Part shown: positions 48,393-64,000 of the stretch, one piece after another
Layout of the letters: the number at the start of each line of letters is the position of its first letter
Numbering within the stretch: position 1 is the first letter of the stretch
Assembly: GCF_907177275.1 (NCBI RefSeq)
Contig: NZ_CAJSLV010000103.1
Coordinates: forward strand, 62,001-126,000
Reading direction: 5' to 3'
Source: Actinacidiphila cocklensis
GTDB lineage: Bacteria; Actinomycetota; Actinomycetes; Streptomycetales; Streptomycetaceae
DNA: 64,000 nt
The notes under the pieces: model-generated
What the model was told of the DNA's origin: nothing
The model's database searches: none
Seen by the model: the letters and a program-made list of their open reading frames with translations, nothing else
Translations under genes and position numbers: made by a program

Positions 48393-48721
48393 GCACGATT
48401 GCCGCCGAGGAGCGGCTGATGACCTACATCAACGTCTTCCACTGCAAGCCGGAGAACCAGCAGGCGCTGTCCGCGGCGATCCGCAAGGAGACCGACGACA
48501 TCGTCCGGCACATGCCCGGCTTCGTGTCGGCCAACGTGCACTGCAGCGTCGACGGCAGCCGGGTGACGAACTACGCCCAGTGGAGCGAGCTGGCGGCCTT
48601 CCAGGAGCACATCCGCAGCGAGGCCGGCCGCGCGCTGATCCTCGAACTCCACAAGTACGCCGACGACGTGGACGTGCACGTGTACCAGGTCGACTGGATC
48701 GTGTCAGGCGAAGGGAAATGA
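48389..48721 (+). CDS. ABM-family monooxygenase/cyclase
   Basis: A 110-residue antibiotic-biosynthesis monooxygenase-fold protein: YINVFHCKPENQQALSAAI near residue 13 and NYAQWSELAAFQEHIRS near residue 61 match the ActVA-Orf6/SnoaB-type cofactor-free oxygenases and TcmI-like cyclases. Those small proteins oxidise anthrone-type rings to quinones or close rings. It is coupled on both sides by ATGA overlaps. A second ABM after the fusion suggests a heteromeric partner or a separate oxidation step. Confidence 0.85.
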   Translation: MSTIAAEERLMTYINVFHCKPENQQALSAAIRKETDDIVRHMPGFVSANVHCSVDGSRVTNYAQWSELAAFQEHIRSEAGRALILELHKYADDVDVHVYQVDWIVSGEGK

Positions 48722-49113
48722 CCATGAAGACCGCACGGGAACTCTGGGACGCCGTCTACGCGGCGGTCGAGGCGGAGAACCACTTCGCCTTCTACGAGCT
48801 GTGCGACGCGGAGATGGACATCCGCACCGCGAGCCAGCAGAAGACCGGCCCCAAGGCGCTCGCCGGGATGTTCACCCAGCAGCGCGGCCTGTACGTCGAG
48901 CTGGAGCACGAGGTCGAGGGGCTCATCGAGTCCGCGGACGGCTCCGCGCTGTCGGCCGAGCTCATCCTGTCCGGCGTGCCCAAGGGCTCCGGCGAGCGGC
49001 TGGTCTGGAACGTCGTGGAGACGATACGGGCCGACGCCGGCCGCATCGTGTCCTGGCACGCCATGCTCGACCGCACCGGCCTGGTCCAGAAGATCCGCGC
49101 CCTGCAGGGGTGA
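48718..49113 (+). CDS. SnoaL/NTF2-like polyketide cyclase-fold protein
   Basis: A 131-residue NTF2-fold protein. TARELWDAVYAAVEAENHFAFYELCDAEMDI (residues 4-34, read in parts) and the Trp-rich sheet end VSWHAMLDRTGLVQKI fit the SnoaL_2/SnoaL_4 group used for ring closure, hydroxylation or dehydration in aromatic polyketides. It overlaps the ABM gene (ATGA); a second ATG six bases on is possible. It is one of two such proteins in this operon and the two are clearly different in sequence. Confidence 0.78.
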   Translation: MTMKTARELWDAVYAAVEAENHFAFYELCDAEMDIRTASQQKTGPKALAGMFTQQRGLYVELEHEVEGLIESADGSALSAELILSGVPKGSGERLVWNVVETIRADAGRIVSWHAMLDRTGLVQKIRALQG

Positions 49114-49118
49114 GCGCC

Positions 49119-50021
49119 ATGCCGGTCGCGATACCCCTGCGCCAGGAGGTCGAGGTCGCCGACGGCGTGGTCGCCGTGGTCAACGGCGACGGCAGCGCGG
49201 GCCTGTCCAACAGCGTGCTGCTGCTCGGCGGGCCTGCCACGGTGATCGACACCATGCTGCTGCCGGAGATGGCCGGCAGCATCGTGGCGGCACTCGACCG
49301 CAGGCGCCGCCGCGCGGAACTCGTCGTCAACACCCACATCCACACCGACCACATCGGCGGCAACGCCCTGTTCGGCGACGTGCCGATCCTCGCCCATCCG
49401 CGGACGGCGGCCGGGATGCGCAAGATGATCGGCGAACCGGGACTGCCCACGCTGCTCGCCAAGGTGATGCCCGCCTTCGCCGAGCGGCTGGCGGACTGGG
49501 ACAGCGTGGCCGCGCAGCCCCTGCCGCCCGCGGGCATCGAGAGCGCGCTGCCCGAGGGCGCGCGGGTCGTCGAGTTCACCGACGCCCACTCCGCCGCCGA
49601 CCTCGTGGTGTGGCTGCCCGCGCAGCAGGTCCTGGTCACCGGCGACCTGTGCTTCTCCGGGGTGACACCGCTCGCGGTGCACGGCCGGGTCGGCCGCTGG
49701 CGCACCGCGCTCGACCAGCTGATCGCGCTGCGCCCCGAGGTGGTGCTGCCCGGGCACGGCCGGCCGGCCGGGATCGGGGCGCTGCACGACCTGGCGGACT
49801 ACTTCGACCGGGTGCTCGCCGCCGCCCGGCTGGCACACACCGAGCAGCTGACCGCCGAGGCGGTGTGGGCGCGGTTCGACCCGGGCCCCGCAGCGGGCTG
49901 GCTCGAACCGGAACGGACTCTCGTCAACATCCAGGTCGCCCTTTCCGAGGAGACCGGACAACCCTTCCAAGGAGAACATCGTGTCCAAGAACATCCTGCT
50001 CGCCCGTCGCATTCTGGATGA
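49119..50021 (+). CDS. Metallo-beta-lactamase-fold protein (ActIV-like cyclase/thioesterase)
   Basis: A 300-residue metallo-hydrolase. VVNTHIHTDHIGGNALFG near residue 71 is the HxHxDH zinc motif, TDAHSAADLVVWLP near residue 153 holds the third His, TGDLCFSG the bridging Asp and VVLPGHGRPAG the last His. Length and context match ActIV-like proteins, which act as second-ring cyclases or release the chain in aromatic PKS pathways. The 3' end overlaps the next gene by 41 nt. A glyoxalase II-type hydrolase is the alternative, but the operon makes a PKS role more likely. Confidence 0.83.
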   Translation: MPVAIPLRQEVEVADGVVAVVNGDGSAGLSNSVLLLGGPATVIDTMLLPEMAGSIVAALDRRRRRAELVVNTHIHTDHIGGNALFGDVPILAHPRTAAGMRKMIGEPGLPTLLAKVMPAFAERLADWDSVAAQPLPPAGIESALPEGARVVEFTDAHSAADLVVWLPAQQVLVTGDLCFSGVTPLAVHGRVGRWRTALDQLIALRPEVVLPGHGRPAGIGALHDLADYFDRVLAAARLAHTEQLTAEAVWARFDPGPAAGWLEPERTLVNIQVALSEETGQPFQGEHRVQEHPARPSHSG

Positions 50022-50430
50022 GGGATTCTCCCAGGGCAACGCCGACGTCCTCGACGAGGTGATGAGCGAGGACTTCGTCAACCACAACGCCCCGCCCGGA
50101 ATGGACACCAGCCGCGAGGGCGTCAAGTCGGTGATCCTCATCGAGCGGCAGGGATTCCCCGACCTGAAGGTCAACATCATCCGCGAGTTCGAGGACGGCG
50201 ACTTCGTCATCCAGCACGTCGAACTGACCGGCACCCACAAGGGCGTCGTCTTCGGCGCCGAGCCGACCGGCCGCACCATCAGCTGGAACGAGATCCACAT
50301 CGCACGGATCCGCGACGGCCGCGTCAGCGACCACTGGGCCTGCAACGACCTGCACGTCCTGATGATCCAGCTCGGCAAGATGGCGCCGCCGGACACCTCC
50401 GCCTTCCGCAGGGCGCCCGCCGCTTCCTGA
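49981..50430 (+). CDS. SnoaL-like ester cyclase
   Basis: A 149-residue protein of the SnoaL ester-cyclase group (anthracycline fourth-ring closure). NILLARRILDEGFSQGNADV, EDFVNHNAPPGMDTSREG (His/Asn/Asp site) and the last helix WACNDLHVLMIQLG are as in SnoaL and AknH. AAGGAGAACATC precedes the GTG start, which lies inside the preceding gene. It probably catalyses an intramolecular aldol on the aromatic intermediate. Some relatives are hydroxylases or have unknown metabolic roles. Confidence 0.85.
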   Translation: MSKNILLARRILDEGFSQGNADVLDEVMSEDFVNHNAPPGMDTSREGVKSVILIERQGFPDLKVNIIREFEDGDFVIQHVELTGTHKGVVFGAEPTGRTISWNEIHIARIRDGRVSDHWACNDLHVLMIQLGKMAPPDTSAFRRAPAAS

Positions 50431-50491
50431 CCGGCACCCCGCGTCGATTGTTCGGGATTCGGGATTCGGGATTTCGTCGAGGAGATGCATC

Positions 50492-62505
<12,014 letters not shown>

Positions 62506-62509
<4 letters not shown>

Positions 62510-62715
62510 CCGGGAAGACACCGGCGGCCCGCGTCCCCGCCGCACGCACGCTGGGCGCGGGCGCCCACTACCGGCGCCCCGCACCGTCCCGCTGGTACCG
62601 GGCCTTCCTGATGGCGATGTGGCAGATGCTCGTCTCGCTGGGCGCCGCGTTCGCGCCGCCGCCGGTGTGGCCGGACGACGACCCGTACGACTCGGGGTGG
62701 AGTGACCTGTGGTGA
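62506..62715 (+). CDS. Small coupled ORF between two PKS genes
   Basis: A 69-residue protein I do not recognise. Its ATG overlaps the stop of the first PKS (ATGA), and its stop overlaps the start of the second PKS (GTGA), so it is almost certainly translated. The N-terminal 30 residues are Ala/Arg/Pro-rich and basic. A central amphipathic or membrane-like stretch RWYRAFLMAMWQMLVSLGAA follows, then an acidic Trp/Pro/Asp tail (PDDDPYDSGWSDLW). The layout of basic, hydrophobic and acidic parts could suit a PKS-associated or membrane-tethering peptide. Codon use resembles its neighbours. Confidence 0.6.
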
Positions 62716-64000
62716 GCCAGGACACCGAAGCCCGGCTGGTGGCGGCGCTGCGCGAGTCCCTCAGGGAGATCGAGCGGCTGCGCGGGAGCGGCCGCGGCGG
62801 CGACGACCCGGTCGCGGTCGTGGGCATCGGCTGCCGGTACCCCGGCGGCATCGCCTCGGCGGCCGACCTGTGGGACGTGGTCGCCGAGGGCCGCGACGTG
62901 ATCTCCGGCTTCCCCGCCGACCGCGGCTGGGACCTCGACGGCCTCTACGACCCCGACCCGGACCGCCCGGGCACGACGTACGTCCGCGACGGCGGGTTCC
63001 TCGACGGTGCCGCGGACTTCGACGCGGGATTCTTCGGGATCAGCCCGGGCGAGGCCGTGGCGATGGACCCGCAGCAGCGGCTGGTGCTCGAAGTCGCCTG
63101 GGAGGCGCTGGAGGACGCCGGCATCGACCCGCACTCGCTGGCCGGCAGCGCGACCGGGGTCTTCGTCGGCCACATGGCGCAGGAGTACGGGCGCGACATC
63201 GACGAAGCCGGCACCGAGGGCTACCGGTTGACGGGCACCGCGGGCAGCCTGGTCTCCGGCCGGGTGGCGTACACGCTGGGCCTCGAAGGTCCCGCGGTGA
63301 CCCTGGACACGGCGTGCTCCTCGTCGCTGGTCGCCGTGCACCTGGCCGTACGGTCGCTGCGCTCCGGCGAGTCGGACCTGGTGCTGGCCGGCGGCGCGAC
63401 CGTCATGGCCACCCCCCGGGGCTTCGTGGACATGGCCCGGCAGCACGGCCTGTCGCCCGACGGGCGGTGCAGGTCGTTCGCGGCCTCGGCGGACGGCACC
63501 GGATGGGCCGAGGGCGTCGGCGTGCTGGTGCTGGAGCGGCTCTCCGACGCGCGCCGCCACGGGCACGGGGTACTGGCGCTGGTCCGCGGCAGCGCCGTCA
63601 ACCAGGACGGCGCCTCCAACGGGCTGACCGCCCCCAACGGCCCTTCCCAGCAACGGGTGATCCGCGCGGCGCTGGCCGACGCGGGCCTGTCCACCGCCGA
63701 CGTCGACGTCGTCGAGGCGCACGGCACCGGCACGGTGCTCGGCGACCCCATCGAGGCGCAGGCGATCCTGGCCACGTACGGGCAGGACCGGCCCGCGGAC
63801 CTGCCGCTCGCCCTGGGGTCGCTGAAGTCGAACCTGGGGCACACCCAGGCCGCCGCGGGTGTCGCGGGGATCATCAAGATGGTGGCCGCACTGCGCCACG
63901 GCGTGGTGCCCGCGACGCTGCACGTGGACGAGCCGAGCACGCATGTCGACTGGTCCGCTGGACGCGTGGAGCTGGCGACCGGGCGGCACGGCTGGCCGCA
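62712..64000 (+). CDS. Second modular type I PKS (3' truncated by window)
   Basis: The first 429 residues of a further PKS. Residues 1-28 are a charged helix (TEARLVAALRESLREIERLR), the usual class I N-terminal docking domain that meets the preceding PKS. The ketosynthase follows from about residue 35 (DDPVAVVGIGCRYPGG) with C202 in LDTACSSSLVAVHLA, the first His in EAHGTGTVLGD and the second in NLGHTQAAAG. The window ends within the KS C-terminal region. GTG start at 62712 overlaps the small ORF. DNA over the KS core is nearly identical to the module 1 KS in long stretches. It should carry out the third chain extension; its further domains lie outside. Confidence 0.95.
   Translation, partial: MSQDTEARLVAALRESLREIERLRGSGRGGDDPVAVVGIGCRYPGGIASAADLWDVVAEGRDVISGFPADRGWDLDGLYDPDPDRPGTTYVRDGGFLDGAADFDAGFFGISPGEAVAMDPQQRLVLEVAWEALEDAGIDPHSLAGSATGVFVGHMAQEYGRDIDEAGTEGYRLTGTAGSLVSGRVAYTLGLEGPAVTLDTACSSSLVAVHLAVRSLRSGESDLVLAGGATVMATPRGFVDMARQHGLSPDGRCRSFAASADGTGWAEGVGVLVLERLSDARRHGHGVLALVRGSAVNQDGASNGLTAPNGPSQQRVIRAALADAGLSTADVDVVEAHGTGTVLGDPIEAQAILATYGQDRPADLPLALGSLKSNLGHTQAAAGVAGIIKMVAALRHGVVPATLHVDEPSTHVDWSAGRVELATGRHGWP

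Overview
The window is very GC-rich, with genes packed end to end, frequent 1-4 nt stop/start overlaps (ATGA, GTGA, TGATG), many GTG starts and GGAGG-type ribosome sites. This points to a Streptomyces-like actinomycete. It is largely a natural-product biosynthetic region, not housekeeping DNA. Both ends are cut: an esterase on the left and a second modular polyketide synthase (PKS) gene on the right.

Left block (about 0.5-19.8 kb, almost all minus strand, probably one long operon read from 19.75 kb leftward). It starts with an acyl-activating ligase, two acyl carrier proteins and three ketosynthase-fold proteins (two with active-site Cys, one truncated and repeat-bearing). A 4-hydroxymandelate synthase, a PhyH-type oxygenase and an E1 alpha/beta pair (thiamine-diphosphate dehydrogenase) follow. 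Then come a second divergent ligase, a free-standing condensation domain, a KASIII, another ACP and a degenerate KASIII-like protein. It ends with a hydroxymandelate oxidase, an HpgT-like aminotransferase, a phosphopantetheinyl transferase and an esterase. HmaS, Hmo and HpgT together are the hydroxyphenylglycine route; the E1 pair could divert the intermediate 4-hydroxyphenylglyoxylate toward a 4-hydroxybenzoyl unit.

Middle block (20.3-33.6 kb). A methyltransferase, a macrolide-type glycosyltransferase, a two-gene ABC exporter and a UDP-glucuronate decarboxylase-like enzyme suggest a methylated, exported pentoside. A SARP-ATPase regulator follows. Next is the most striking cassette: a divergent AMP-ligase (CreM-like), a cupin, a CreE-like flavin monooxygenase and a CreD-like lyase. 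This is the layout of the aspartate-nitrosuccinate pathway, which makes nitrous acid for diazotisation or N-N bond formation.

Tailoring and control block (33.6-43.6 kb). YceI protein, a CopG/PIN toxin-antitoxin pair, TetR with an esterase, PadR with a phosphatase, an FAD monooxygenase, three methyltransferases and a soluble two-component pair. Several operator-like palindromes sit at the regulator promoters.

Right block (43.8-64 kb). A complete type II minimal PKS (ACP, KS alpha, KS beta), an atypical LuxR-type regulator, and a coupled run of aromatic-polyketide cyclases/oxygenases (cupin-ABM fusion, ABM, SnoaL, ActIV-like metallo-hydrolase, SnoaL). Then a 4005-residue type I PKS with layout KSQ-ACP / KS-AT-DH-KR-ACP / KS-AT-DH-KR-ACP. 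Its loading module has lost the AT core. A 69-residue coupled small ORF and the start of a second type I PKS follow.

Taken together, the window looks like a hybrid type I/type II polyketide glycoside cluster, with an aryl-glycine/aryl-glyoxylate supply route and a dedicated nitrite-generating cassette. I do not recognise it as any described cluster. It could also be two or three adjacent clusters.
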